Assembly: GCF_007676755.1 (NCBI RefSeq)
Contig: NZ_VEBK01000002.1
Coordinates: forward strand, 372,001-436,000
From: Bacillus sp. FJAT-22090
GTDB lineage: Bacteria; Bacillota; Bacilli; Bacillales_A; Planococcaceae
Direction of reading: 5' to 3'
Length of the DNA stretch: 64,000 nt
Every line of letters begins with the position of its first letter. Within the stretch, counting starts at the first letter, position 1. Shown here in pieces: positions 1 through 8,908 of the stretch. Position numbers and translations under genes: made by a program. The notes under the pieces were generated by a model that was given only the letters and a program-made list of their open reading frames with translations, was not told the origin of the DNA and did no database searches.

Positions 1-1138
1 TAAAACCAACCGCCGATGCATGATTGAACTCGTCTTCTGCTGTATACGTAGCAAGTTTTTCGTTATATAAAGAGTTTGGAGATTTACGTCCCTCAACAAT
101 TGCATGCCCTTTAAATAATTTCACACGAACCGTTCCATTTACATATACTTGTGTTTCTTTTAGGAATGCTTCTAAAGCAGTTCTTAGTGGAGAGAACCAA
201 AGTCCTTCGTAAATAAGCTCCGTCAATTTTTTCTCCATTACTGGTTTAAAGTGCGCCAATTCTTTTACTAATGTAATATCTTCTAATTCTTTATGTGCAA
301 GTAATAGTGTATGAGCACCTGGGATTTCGTAAACTTCACGAGACTTAATCCCAACTAGACGGTTTTCTACGTGATCGATACGTCCAATACCATGTTTACC
401 AGCTAATTCATTTAATTTCAAAATTAGTTCATATAGTTTATATTCCACACCATCCAATGCGACTGGCACACCATTTTGGAACTCGATTTCTATTATGTCG
501 GGAACGTCGGGAGCGTCCTCAAGTGCAACCGTCAAATCATAGGCATCTGCTGGTGGCGCTGCCCATGGATCTTCTAAAATACCACATTCATTCGCACGCC
601 CCCAAAGGTTTTGGTCAATTGAGAATGGGCTATCTAAGTTGATGGGAATTGGAATATTCTTTTCTTTTGCATATGCAATTTCTTCTTCACGGCTCCAGCT
701 CCACTCACGAACCGGTGCAATAACTTCTAAATCTGGATTCAATGCTTTAATGGAAACTTCGAAACGAACTTGGTCATTGCCTTTACCCGTACAGCCATGG
801 GCAACAGCAGTTGCTCCCGTTTGTTCAGCTATTTCCACTAATTTTTTAGAGATTAACGGACGTGATAATGCAGAAACAAGTGGATATTTGTTTTCATACC
901 ATGTATGTGCTTGCAATGAAATCAATGCATATTCGTTAGCAAATTCTTCTCTTGCATCGATCATATAACTTTCTATCGCACCAACTTCAAGGGCTTTGTT
1001 TTTGACGAACTGAAGATCTTTTCCTTCACCAACGTCTAGACATACTGCTACAACGTCATACCCTTCGTCTTTTAACCATGTAATGGCAACGGAAGTATCT
1101 AATCCACCTGAATATGCTAAAACTACTTTTTTATTCAT
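1..1138 (-). CDS. argG: Argininosuccinate synthase, C-terminus cut by the window edge
   Basis: ATP-dependent ligation of citrulline and aspartate, the penultimate step of arginine biosynthesis in the cytoplasm. The reverse translation begins [19 protein letters not shown]; the SGGLDTS stretch is the ATP pyrophosphatase P-loop of this family. About 379 residues are present of a usual ~400, so only the last residues and any argH partner lie outside. The ATG at 1136-1138 follows a clear AGGAGG. The upstream region is shared with the divergent namA-like gene and holds several TGTAT/ATACA palindromes that may be arginine-repressor boxes. Confidence 0.97.
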   Translation of the reverse strand, partial: MNKKVVLAYSGGLDTSVAITWLKDEGYDVVAVCLDVGEGKDLQFVKNKALEVGAIESYMIDAREEFANEYALISLQAHTWYENKYPLVSALSRPLISKKLVEIAEQTGATAVAHGCTGKGNDQVRFEVSIKALNPDLEVIAPVREWSWSREEEIAYAKEKNIPIPINLDSPFSIDQNLWGRANECGILEDPWAAPPADAYDLTVALEDAPDVPDIIEIEFQNGVPVALDGVEYKLYELILKLNELAGKHGIGRIDHVENRLVGIKSREVYEIPGAHTLLLAHKELEDITLVKELAHFKPVMEKKLTELIYEGLWFSPLRTALEAFLKETQVYVNGTVRVKLFKGHAIVEGRKSPNSLYNEKLATYTAEDEFNHASAVGF

Positions 1139-1153
1139 TCTCAATTCCTCCTA

Positions 1154-1217
1154 TGTATGTTTATACATTAATTTAGTATTAATATACATAATGTATCATT
1201 CCTTATGTATAAATACA
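1154..1217 (-). promoter_or_regulatory. Cluster of putative ArgR/AhrC (ARG) boxes upstream of argG
   Basis: Three imperfect palindromes built from TGTAT/ATACA half-sites lie just upstream of argG: TGTATgtttATACA (1154-1167), ATACATaATGTAT (1184-1196) and TGTATaaATACA (1206-1217). Low-GC Gram-positive ARG boxes are AT-rich palindromes of this general form, and arginine biosynthesis genes are the classic targets. The spacing and the exact consensus are not ideal, so binding is inferred. Confidence 0.4.
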
Positions 1218-1251
1218 ACAAAAACTTCATGATTATAAGTGACATTTTCAA

Positions 1252-1281
1252 TTGACAGACAGATTAATTGCTTCCCATAAA
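1252..1281 (+). promoter_or_regulatory. Putative sigma-A promoter of the namA-like gene
   Basis: A perfect TTGACA -35 box (1252-1257) is followed after 18 bp by CATAAA (1276-1281), a 4/6 match to the -10 consensus, 37 bp before the start codon. The -10 is weak, so this is a moderate call. Confidence 0.4.
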
Positions 1282-1317
1282 TGAAACAAAGATAATAGAA
1301 GAAAGGAGTGAGTCAAA

Positions 1318-2337
1318 ATGAGTCATTTATTTTCACCTATTAATCTAAAAGGGTTGACATTGAAAAATCGAGTTGTTATGCCCCCTATGTGCCAATATTC
1401 AGTGGAAGCAAAAGATGGTACCCCAAATGATTGGCATTTCGTCCATTACGTTTCTAGAGCTATCGGTGGCTCAGGTCTTGTCATTGTGGAAATGACAGAC
1501 GTGGAACCAGATGGACGAATTACAGATTACGATTTAGGCTTATGGTCTGATGAGCAAATCCCAGCATATAAAAGAATCGTCAAGGAAGTACAGAAATATG
1601 GGGCTAAAATCGGTATACAAATTGCGCATGCCGGAAGAAAAGCTGAGGATGCAAACCCACCAGTTGGAGCATCTGATATTCCGGTTGCAGAAAAATGGAA
1701 GAAGCCGAGAATCCTTTCAACCGATGAAGTGAAGGAAATGGTTATGAAGTATAAAGAAGCTGCAAGACGTGCTGTTGCAGCTGGATTCGATACCATTGAA
1801 CTCCACGGAGCACATGGCTATTTAATACATCAATTCCATTCGCCAGCGATTAATAATCGAACCGATGAATATGGAAAAGATTTATCTAAATTTGGAGTAG
1901 AAATCATCCAAGCTGTTCGTAGCGTCATGCCAGCAGAAATGCCGCTTCTTTTCCGTATCTCGGCCATCGAGTATATGGACGATGGATACAACTTGGAGCA
2001 TTCTATAGAAATTGCCCAAAAATATAAAGAAGCCGGCGTAGATGTTTTTCATGTATCAAGTGGTGGGGAAGCACCTCCCGGAAAAGTAAAACCATCGAAT
2101 ACGCCTGGCTACCAGGTTCCATTTGCCCAAGCATTTAAGAAATCTTTAGATGTGCCTGTAATAGCAGTGGGAATATTGGAGGATCCTCATCTTGCTGAAC
2201 AGGCAATTGAAAGTGGAGACACTGACCTTGTAGCTGTAGGTCGTGGTATGCTGAAAGATCCGTATTGGACACTCCATGCGGAAGAAACACTTACAGGAAA
2301 AACGGTACCACCAGAACAGTATAAAAGAGGATTTTAG
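1318..2337 (+). CDS. namA: NADPH dehydrogenase, old yellow enzyme family (YqjM/NamA-like)
   Basis: FMN-dependent ene-reductase that reduces activated C=C bonds, thought to act in detoxification. 339 aa against 338 for B. subtilis YqjM. The N-terminus has the LKNRVVMPPMCQYS stretch carrying the regulatory cysteine typical of YqjM-class enzymes. IQIAHAGRKA and the ELHGAHGYLIHQF stretch hold the FMN/substrate-binding His residues, and VAVGRGMLKDPYW is the phosphate-binding end. A GAAAGGAGTGAG ribosome-binding site precedes the ATG. It is monocistronic with its own terminator. In B. subtilis the gene sits in the yqj region; here it is about 45 kb from the other yqj homologues. Confidence 0.92.
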   Translation: MSHLFSPINLKGLTLKNRVVMPPMCQYSVEAKDGTPNDWHFVHYVSRAIGGSGLVIVEMTDVEPDGRITDYDLGLWSDEQIPAYKRIVKEVQKYGAKIGIQIAHAGRKAEDANPPVGASDIPVAEKWKKPRILSTDEVKEMVMKYKEAARRAVAAGFDTIELHGAHGYLIHQFHSPAINNRTDEYGKDLSKFGVEIIQAVRSVMPAEMPLLFRISAIEYMDDGYNLEHSIEIAQKYKEAGVDVFHVSSGGEAPPGKVKPSNTPGYQVPFAQAFKKSLDVPVIAVGILEDPHLAEQAIESGDTDLVAVGRGMLKDPYWTLHAEETLTGKTVPPEQYKRGF

Positions 2338-2370
2338 TATTCATACCAATTAATCATTTCTAAAGAACAA

Positions 2371-2415
2371 GTAAACCTCCCTAAAAATTCTTAGGAAGGT
2401 TTACTTGGTTTTGTG
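2371..2415 (+). terminator. Intrinsic terminator after namA
   Basis: A 14-bp inverted repeat with one mismatch (GTAAACCTCCCTAA, 2371-2384, with its complement at 2391-2404) is followed by a T-rich tract, positioned 33 bp after the namA stop. Confidence 0.85.
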
Positions 2416-2466
2416 TTTTAATCAGGAAGAAATAGTGAGGTCAATACCTTAATAACATCCTCAGTG

Positions 2467-2694
2467 TCATAAAGATCTTTTATATTTTATATAGGGGATT
2501 AAAACTATTACGGAAATAATTAATAGAGTAAATAAAGCAGCCCCTATTCTGTTCCGCCCCTCCGCCTCACCAAATAAGAAAAATAATACATTTGCAAATG
2601 TAGGCATACCAAGCCATTCAAGGAATGGTATCACAATAAAAATACCGATTAGAAATGCAAAAATAAATACAGGAGGTAACCTTTTCTTCACCAT
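2467..2694 (-). CDS. Small two-helix membrane protein of unknown function
   Basis: 75 aa, not recognised. There are two hydrophobic segments, about residues 8-26 and 53-70, joined by a short polar loop with GEAEGRNR, and a basic C-terminus (YIKYKRSL) that should face the cytoplasm. A good AAAGGGG ribosome-binding site lies in front of the ATG. It sits alone between the namA terminator and the terminator of the hpa operon, transcribed with the latter's polarity but apparently separately. Confidence 0.6.
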   Translation of the reverse strand: MVKKRLPPVFIFAFLIGIFIVIPFLEWLGMPTFANVLFFLFGEAEGRNRIGAALFTLLIISVIVLIPYIKYKRSL

Positions 2695-2825
2695 ACTATT
2701 TTTCCCCTTTCTTAAAACTGAAATACTAGTATTACTGCAAAACCAACTCTTAGTGAACTAGCCAGCTATAGTATAATACTGACTACTGCTTTAGAAATAT
2801 GAATAGCAAGATAAACATTAATGCA

Positions 2826-2869
2826 AAACCACCTACGAAAATGTTACGATACATTTTCGTAGGTGGTTT
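2826..2869 (-). terminator. Intrinsic terminator at the end of the hpa operon
   Basis: A perfect 18-bp stem (AAACCACCTACGAAAATG at 2826-2843, complement at 2852-2869) with an 8-nt loop, 34 bp beyond the hpaD stop. On the minus strand it ends in GGTGGTTTT. The U-tract is short but the stem is very strong. Confidence 0.8.
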
Positions 2870-2902
2870 ATATTGTCTTTCTAATTTGAATTAGTACAAG
2901 TC

Positions 2903-3898
2903 TTAAACCATAATTTTAGGTTTTCTCTGTTTCAAATAAGGTTCAGTACATTCAATTTCAGCCCCTGTTTCAATATCAATAAATGTACTTGTCTCATTAA
3001 ACCAACAATCTGGTGCTTTATGCCCCCAAAATGTTTGACGTAGTGGATCGTTTAAATCCCATTTTTTCGGCTTTAAATCCGGATCACTTGTTAAATAGTC
3101 GCCCGTGTAAAGCTCTATTCGATGACCATCCGGATCTCTTAAGTAAAGAAAGAAAGCGTTGGATAGTCCATGACGGCCTGGCCCTCGTTCAATGGAGTCC
3201 GCATATCCCATACTTGCCAATACATCGCAACAATCAAGTACACTGAGTCGATCTGATAATGTATAAGCAAAATGATGTAAAGTTGGTCCTGGTCCACTCA
3301 TGAATGCTTGGTCATGAACAGTCGGCTTTCGATAAAGCCAAGTTGCCCACAAATCCCCATCTTCTGTTTCTGTATATTCAGAACACGAGAAACCTAAGTG
3401 TTTCACAAAGAAGTCATATGCTTTTTGTACATCAGGTACGGAGCAATTCACATGATCGATTCGCTGAATTTTCGCTCCGGTATAAAGATCATAGCGCTGT
3501 AACATCCGATCCACTATAGTCATTTCTGCGAAAAATTCTAAAGGAATGCCCGAAATATCATGGACACGTAGTGTTCTCCCCATTGCATATTGCTGTCCTT
3601 TAGGCACCCACTTTGTTTTTAAACCAATAGAAATGAAAAGCTTTTCAAGCTCATCTAGATCCTCTTCTTTTTGAACTTTATAACTAAGTACTTCGACGAC
3701 TGCTTTATTAGCTTTTTTCAAAAGTAAGCTATGATGGGAATGTTCCTCTAAACCTCTTAAATAGATATGATTTTCATCGCTTTCTGTTTCAATCATACCT
3801 AATCCATCCACATAGAATTTTCTGGATGCTTGTAAATCTAATACATGAAGAACAGTCCTCGCGATTCGAATGATGGAGAAATCCATTGTGTTCACCAT
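2903..3898 (-). CDS. hpaD: 3,4-dihydroxyphenylacetate 2,3-dioxygenase (homoprotocatechuate extradiol dioxygenase)
   Basis: Opens the ring of homoprotocatechuate to 5-carboxymethyl-2-hydroxymuconate semialdehyde. 331 aa with two vicinal-oxygen-chelate modules. The C-terminal one carries the 2-His-1-carboxylate metal site: H149 (DHVNCS), H208/H209 (LHHF) and E262 (RIELYTGDY), matching the H155/H214/E267 set known in the Brevibacterium/Arthrobacter enzymes. It is therefore the Gram-positive VOC type and not the E. coli HpcB type. It is the last gene of the operon, 8 bp after hpaE. AAAGGAAAG precedes the ATG; M5 is an alternative start. Confidence 0.93.
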   Translation of the reverse strand: MVNTMDFSIIRIARTVLHVLDLQASRKFYVDGLGMIETESDENHIYLRGLEEHSHHSLLLKKANKAVVEVLSYKVQKEEDLDELEKLFISIGLKTKWVPKGQQYAMGRTLRVHDISGIPLEFFAEMTIVDRMLQRYDLYTGAKIQRIDHVNCSVPDVQKAYDFFVKHLGFSCSEYTETEDGDLWATWLYRKPTVHDQAFMSGPGPTLHHFAYTLSDRLSVLDCCDVLASMGYADSIERGPGRHGLSNAFFLYLRDPDGHRIELYTGDYLTSDPDLKPKKWDLNDPLRQTFWGHKAPDCWFNETSTFIDIETGAEIECTEPYLKQRKPKIMV

Positions 3899-3906
3899 AC
3901 TTTCCT

Positions 3907-5418
3907 TTACTTTTTCCCGAACTGCTGAATGTGATGATCAGCAATTGAAACGTGAATAATTTTCTGCTCCGTATAAAAATCAAAACCGTAATGTCCACCC
4001 TCACGTCCGATTCCTGAGGATTTTGAGCCACCAAAAGGAGTTCTTAAATCTCGAACATTCTGCGCATTCACCCAAAGCATTCCTGCTTCCACTTTATGCG
4101 CAACTCGGTGGCCACGCTTTATATCATTTGTCCAAACATAGCCAGCTAGTCCATAATCTATATCGTTAGCAAGTTTAATCGCTTCTTCCTCGTCTTTAAA
4201 TGTTAAAACGGTTAGTATTGGACCGAAAATTTCTTCTTGGGCAACGCGCATATTGTTTTCTGCGTTTAGAATAAGCGTCGGGGCTACAAAATTCCCTCTC
4301 GCAAACTCCATCGGGATATCTCCCCCAATAACTTCCGTACCTTCAGCTTTGGCAATTTCCAGATAGCTTTTTACTTTAGTAAAATGTCCTTTATCAATAA
4401 GTGGACCCACTTCTGTTCCAGCGTCTAGCGGGTCTCCAACTTTAATATTTGCGACACGCATCTTTAAAGCATCAATAAATTTATCTTTAATTCCTTCTTG
4501 TAAAAACAAACGTGAGTTAGCCGTGCATCGTTCCCCATTAAAAGAAAAAATTCCCCAAATACATGCATCTAGTGCACGCTCAAAATCTGCATCTTCAAAA
4601 ACGATAATCGGCGACTTTCCCCCAAGCTCCATTGAACAGCTTTTCAATGTATCCGCACTATTTTTTATGATCGTAGAACCCGTCTTTGTTTCTCCTGTGA
4701 ACGATATTAGCTGAACATCTGGGTGTTTAACAAGGGCATCCCCTGCTATTTCGCCATAGCCATGGACAACATTAAACACACCTTTTGGCAGGCCTGCTTG
4801 ATGAATTATTTCAGCTAGTAAATTTGCTGAAAGGGGAGAAAGCTCTGCAGGTTTTAAAACAACTGTATTGCCAGTCGCAAGCGCAGGTGCTACTTTCCAT
4901 GTCTCTAACATAAAAGGTGCATTCCATGGGGTGATTAGACCTGCTACACCAACAGGAGTACGGATTGTATAGTTGATAAACTCGTCATCTACTTGATAGG
5001 CATCACCCACTAGACGATTTTCTACCATGCCTGCATAAAAACGAAAGTTTTCTGAAGCACGGCTTACCATCTTTCTAGTTTGGCTAATCGGAAGGCCTGT
5101 ATCAAGCGCCTCTAAGTATGCAATTTTCTCCACTTGTTCATCAATTATATCTGCGATGCGATAAATATATTCCATTCTTTTATTAAGCTTCATTGATTTC
5201 CAAGGACCGTGATTGAAAGCTTCTCTTGCAGCAGCTACTGCTAGATTTATATCCTCCACTTGCCCTTCCGCAACTTGGTTAATTAGTTCATTTGTAAATG
5301 GATTTATATTTTTAATCGTTTTGTCACTTACAGACGATTTAAATTCGCCATTTATATAAAGTAATATATCCTTTTGGGTTTCATGCTTTAAAGAAACCAA
5401 TTCTTTGGAAGATACCAT
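3907..5418 (-). CDS. hpaE: 5-carboxymethyl-2-hydroxymuconate semialdehyde dehydrogenase
   Basis: NAD-dependent aldehyde dehydrogenase oxidising the ring-cleavage product of HpaD. Family features: ITPWNAPF (coenzyme site), ELGGKSP with the general-base Glu, and FNGERCTANS with the catalytic Cys. The C-terminal FGGSKSSGIGREGG stretch is typical of HpaE/BetB-like enzymes. Function is assigned from its place between hpaD and the aldolase gene. The reading frame is open to a GTG at 5427, but that codon lies inside the likely SD (AGGTGAT), so the ATG at 5418 is the better start (503 aa). Confidence 0.92.
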   Translation of the reverse strand: MVSSKELVSLKHETQKDILLYINGEFKSSVSDKTIKNINPFTNELINQVAEGQVEDINLAVAAAREAFNHGPWKSMKLNKRMEYIYRIADIIDEQVEKIAYLEALDTGLPISQTRKMVSRASENFRFYAGMVENRLVGDAYQVDDEFINYTIRTPVGVAGLITPWNAPFMLETWKVAPALATGNTVVLKPAELSPLSANLLAEIIHQAGLPKGVFNVVHGYGEIAGDALVKHPDVQLISFTGETKTGSTIIKNSADTLKSCSMELGGKSPIIVFEDADFERALDACIWGIFSFNGERCTANSRLFLQEGIKDKFIDALKMRVANIKVGDPLDAGTEVGPLIDKGHFTKVKSYLEIAKAEGTEVIGGDIPMEFARGNFVAPTLILNAENNMRVAQEEIFGPILTVLTFKDEEEAIKLANDIDYGLAGYVWTNDIKRGHRVAHKVEAGMLWVNAQNVRDLRTPFGGSKSSGIGREGGHYGFDFYTEQKIIHVSIADHHIQQFGKK

Positions 5419-5450
5419 ATCTATCACCTATTTTCTCATAAAATTTGTCT

Positions 5451-6377
5451 TTACTTTATAATTGCTTCTTCCTTTGACAAAATAGCGAGATCAATAAGTG
5501 TTTCTTTAACTTCGTCTTGTATTTTGGAAGAAGGTAATCCTAAAGGTAATCGTAGCTTAGGCGTTATTTTCCCCATCATACCAAGTGCTGCTTTAACAGG
5601 GGAGGGATTCGTATCTTTGAATAGAACATCATTTAACGGCATTAACTCAAAATGAAGATTTTGCGCTTTGACAATATCTCCCGCTTCCCATGCATTATAC
5701 AATTCAGCTACTTTCTTTGGTTCTACATTTGCCGTTGCACTTATAAATCCAGCACCACCAATTGCAAGCATCGGATAGCAGAGTAGTTCAATTCCAGAGA
5801 ACAGCAGAAAATCTCTTCCACAATTCAAAAGTACACGATTTACATGTTCAAAATCTTTATTCGCTTCTTTTACTCCAATAATATTTGGACAGTCTTCCAC
5901 TAAACGTTTCATCGTGGAAACTTCCATATTGACAGCAGAGCGCCCGGGTATATTATAAATAATGATTGGGATTACTACAGAATCTGCTACTGTTTTAAAA
6001 TGCTCATAAAGCGCTTCTTGATTTGGTCGATTATAATATGGCACGATAACCATTGCGGCATCTGCACCAATTACTTCTGCGTACTTCGTAAGCTCCATTG
6101 TTTCATCGTGATTTGTTGAACCTGTACCAGGTGCAAAAAACACGCGTCCATCAATGGTCTCTTTCGCAAGGGACATAACTCTCTTTCTTTCTTCCATTGT
6201 TAAGGAACTTGGTTCTCCGCTCGTCCCAGTAACAGAAATCCCATGACTCCCACTTTCAATCTGCCAATTGATCAATTCGATAAATGCTTTTTCGTCAATC
6301 ATGCCATTTTCCGTGAAAGGCGTTACTACTGGACAAATAGAGCCTCTTAACTTCTTTTTTGCTTCTTCATATGCCAT
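5451..6377 (-). CDS. DapA-family aldolase of the 4-hydroxyphenylacetate pathway (replaces HpaI)
   Basis: Class I aldolase of the DHDPS/N-acetylneuraminate lyase family, 308 aa. Visible motifs are GTSGEPSSLT, YNIPGRSA with the catalytic Tyr, and the Schiff-base Lys in GVKEANK. It is named dihydrodipicolinate synthase by simple homology, but its position in an hpa operon matches a known Gram-positive subfamily (labelled HpaI-NOT-DapA in TIGRFAMs, from memory). That subfamily is thought to cleave 2,4-dihydroxyhept-2-ene-1,7-dioate to pyruvate and succinic semialdehyde. No metal-dependent HpaI is in the window. SD AAAGGGG. Confidence 0.85.
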   Translation of the reverse strand: MAYEEAKKKLRGSICPVVTPFTENGMIDEKAFIELINWQIESGSHGISVTGTSGEPSSLTMEERKRVMSLAKETIDGRVFFAPGTGSTNHDETMELTKYAEVIGADAAMVIVPYYNRPNQEALYEHFKTVADSVVIPIIIYNIPGRSAVNMEVSTMKRLVEDCPNIIGVKEANKDFEHVNRVLLNCGRDFLLFSGIELLCYPMLAIGGAGFISATANVEPKKVAELYNAWEAGDIVKAQNLHFELMPLNDVLFKDTNPSPVKAALGMMGKITPKLRLPLGLPSSKIQDEVKETLIDLAILSKEEAIIK

Positions 6378-6406
6378 ATGAATCTACCCCTTTAGTATCC
6401 AACTTT

Positions 6407-6901
6407 TTAACTTTCTTTTTCCGATAGCTCCCTATACTTCCCTTGGCTAAATAATAAAGGATCTTTTGGTTCTAGCTTCACTCCCGTAACTAGACCGATA
6501 AAAATTGTATGATCACCGACTACATATTGGCTATGCAATTCACATGTGATAACAGCCAAAGACTGTTCTAAAATTGGCAACCCTTTATAAGTAGAAAAGA
6601 GAATACTAGCTTCAGTATCCAACTGACCCGAAAATTGCTTCGATACATTTTGTTGATTAGACGATAGAATATTAATCGCAAATTGTTTAGATTTATTTAT
6701 GTGCTGTAGCATGTTTGCCTTTTCTCCTATACTAATCGCAACAAGCTTTGGTTTTAAAGAAACGGACATAAAAGCATTGGCAGTCATACCATACACTGCT
6801 TCATCTACTTTAGTTGTAATTACTGTCACGCCTGTTGCAAAACTACCCATTACATCCCGGTAGATTCGCTCGTCAATTTCCCGGTCTGGTTGCCGTATCA
6901 T
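6407..6901 (-). CDS. hpaC: 4-hydroxyphenylacetate 3-monooxygenase, flavin reductase component
   Basis: Short-chain flavin reductase (164 aa) that supplies reduced FAD to HpaB. The FATGVTVIT start of the domain and MTANAFMSVSLKPKLV are the hallmark flavin-binding segments of the HpaC/RutF/NphA2 family. It begins 30 bp after hpaB with SD AGGAGGAGAATGA, so the two components are translationally close, as expected for a two-component monooxygenase. Confidence 0.93.
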   Translation of the reverse strand: MIRQPDREIDERIYRDVMGSFATGVTVITTKVDEAVYGMTANAFMSVSLKPKLVAISIGEKANMLQHINKSKQFAINILSSNQQNVSKQFSGQLDTEASILFSTYKGLPILEQSLAVITCELHSQYVVGDHTIFIGLVTGVKLEPKDPLLFSQGKYRELSEKES

Positions 6902-6930
6902 TCATTCTCCTCCTTGCTTTCGAAAATATG

Positions 6931-8412
6931 TTAAACTATGCCTGCTTCTTTTTTTGTTTTATTTAAAAAGTTTGTGACCATGTCTTTATATGGCTGTTTA
7001 TCAAATCCATCATAATAGGCATTTGACATTCTCACCGGATCTCCAAAGAAATAATACTCATAGAGTGCTTGTCGATTACCAAATGCACTTATGGAAATGT
7101 CCCATGCCAAGCGAAATAGCTGAACTCTCTCTTCCCCGTTTATATTTGCACCTTGCGTATAACGATGCACTAATGGACCTACGTCTGTGTTACTAAAGTC
7201 CGCTTCGGTTGGAAGAGCCATCAATCCAGAAGCTCCCAGTATTTTAATAATTTCATTCATGCGTTGGTACATTTTGGGGAACCAATTGCGAGCCGCATTT
7301 AATGGTTCAAAGTCCGGCGTCATATTACCATATTGATCAATTTGGGCATTATGCTCCGATTTGTATAAATGGGAACGCATTACTTCTAATATCACCATGA
7401 TCTCACTTGCTTTTTCCTTCACATGCATAAATTGATCTATACCGATTGCTTCCATCATGCTGATAACTACGCCTAAAATGAACTCCGTTTTTACAATGTT
7501 TTTGCAAATGACTTGATGGGTCATATGGATAACTGCATTTGTCTCTGCATACGTTCGGTTACATATATCGGTGCTTTCACTAACGAAAACTCTTTCCCAA
7601 GGTACGAGCACATCTTCAAAAGAGATGATTGCATCACTTTCATCAAATCTAGCCCCGAGTGGGTGATCCCATTTGCTTTTTCCATAATCGAATGATTCAC
7701 GAGATAGGAATTTTAACCCCGGTGTATTATTTGGAATAGCAAACGCAAATGCAAAAGGATCATCTATAGTTCCAGGAGTCCTATTTATAGTAGAAGGAAA
7801 AACTACGAGTTCATCCGTAATACCCCCTAATGTGGCCAAAAGGCGACAACCATTAACAATAATTCCATCGGACGTTTTTTTCGTAATGCGAGCAGAGAGA
7901 AAAGGATCTTTTTGTTCTGATTGCGTAAGTTTTGATCGATTGACTTGTGGGTGTATTAAAGTATGCGTTAAACTGATATCGTTTTCTCGAGCATATTCAT
8001 AGTAGTTCGCCGCATTTTTAGCAAATTGAGCACTACCTCCACCTGCTTGTGCAAAAAATTGGTTAGCGGTACCAAATGCCATAATACTTGTGTTTAAATA
8101 ATCCGGGGAACGTCCCATCATCCCCCCTGAGAATGTTGCCCATTCGCTATGCATTTCGCGTCTTTTAAATAAGTCTTCTTTCGTTTTAGGTGCAATAAAA
8201 GAAAGCCCCACTTTTTTTCCCGAAGTGGGAGAGGTATACAGCATTTTTTCCGGTTTTTCGTGTTGAAGATCGTACAGACCAGCAACACTTTCTACTACAT
8301 TTTTAAATGCTGGATGTGTTGTAACATCATCGACTTTCTTTCCGTGTATCCATACTTCTGTTTTACGTTTTTTTATACCTTCTATATATTCCTGTCCAGT
8401 TCGTGCTCCCAT
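6931..8412 (-). CDS. hpaB: 4-hydroxyphenylacetate 3-monooxygenase, oxygenase component
   Basis: FADH2-dependent ortho-hydroxylation of 4-hydroxyphenylacetate to homoprotocatechuate. 493 aa, within the usual 480-520 range, starting MGARTGQEYIEGIKKRK. The central LTHTLIHPQVNRS and GCRLLATLGGITDELVV segments, VLVPWERVFV, and the C-terminal NGEERVQLFRLAWDISISAFGNRQ stretch (the last part quoted only in outline) are typical of the HpaB family. SD GAGGAGGG. A 90-bp gap to hpaF upstream is the longest inside the operon and shows no terminator. Confidence 0.95.
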   Translation of the reverse strand: MGARTGQEYIEGIKKRKTEVWIHGKKVDDVTTHPAFKNVVESVAGLYDLQHEKPEKMLYTSPTSGKKVGLSFIAPKTKEDLFKRREMHSEWATFSGGMMGRSPDYLNTSIMAFGTANQFFAQAGGGSAQFAKNAANYYEYARENDISLTHTLIHPQVNRSKLTQSEQKDPFLSARITKKTSDGIIVNGCRLLATLGGITDELVVFPSTINRTPGTIDDPFAFAFAIPNNTPGLKFLSRESFDYGKSKWDHPLGARFDESDAIISFEDVLVPWERVFVSESTDICNRTYAETNAVIHMTHQVICKNIVKTEFILGVVISMMEAIGIDQFMHVKEKASEIMVILEVMRSHLYKSEHNAQIDQYGNMTPDFEPLNAARNWFPKMYQRMNEIIKILGASGLMALPTEADFSNTDVGPLVHRYTQGANINGEERVQLFRLAWDISISAFGNRQALYEYYFFGDPVRMSNAYYDGFDKQPYKDMVTNFLNKTKKEAGIV

Positions 8413-8502
8413 TTCTTTTCCCTCCTCATTTCGTTTAAGGGTTTCTATTAAAGTAAATAAAATATTCAGAATTATTAATGCGAATTTATCTAATTGTAGT
8501 TT

Positions 8503-8892
8503 TTATCGGACTTTAAATCTTGAATGAATATTATTAAGTTTATACGTACCGGCCTCACTAAACTCCACTAGTTCCAATGATAATGCTAAATAACGCTTTT
8601 CCATTAATTCCGAGAAATGATTCTTTATTACTGTGAATAACATCTGACAAATTTCTCTCTTTGTTTCTTCGGAACGGCCAGCGCCAATTTTCAATACTGC
8701 ATGGACAAAAGCATCATTCTCTGCTCCATCTGCCACTCGATAATCTTTTAATTCAATTGCCCTCGAACGAATACCCCCTATCGGAAAAATAGTATCATTT
8801 TCCATAAGAATTGTATGAATGTTTTCTAATAGTTTAGGAATATTCGATTCATCTTTAATATTATCAGTGTATTCTACAATAAAATGTGGCAA
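8503..8892 (-). CDS. hpaF: 5-carboxymethyl-2-hydroxymuconate delta-isomerase
   Basis: Tautomerase-superfamily enzyme (129 aa) isomerising 5-carboxymethyl-2-hydroxymuconate. It starts M-P-H-F; Pro2 after Met removal is the catalytic base of the superfamily. Length matches E. coli HpcD/HpaF (~126 aa). The start codon is TTG with a good GGGAGGG SD 6 bp upstream, and the gene follows hpaG2 by 16 bp. Confidence 0.92.
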   Translation of the reverse strand: MPHFIVEYTDNIKDESNIPKLLENIHTILMENDTIFPIGGIRSRAIELKDYRVADGAENDAFVHAVLKIGAGRSEETKREICQMLFTVIKNHFSELMEKRYLALSLELVEFSEAGTYKLNNIHSRFKVR

Positions 8893-8908
8893 ACCAATCC
8901 CTCCCTTT

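Noticed and set aside
5451-6377. dapA (4-hydroxy-tetrahydrodipicolinate synthase)
   Set aside because: Motifs fit the family, but the gene lies in the middle of an hpa operon far from lysine genes, as in the known aldolase subfamily.
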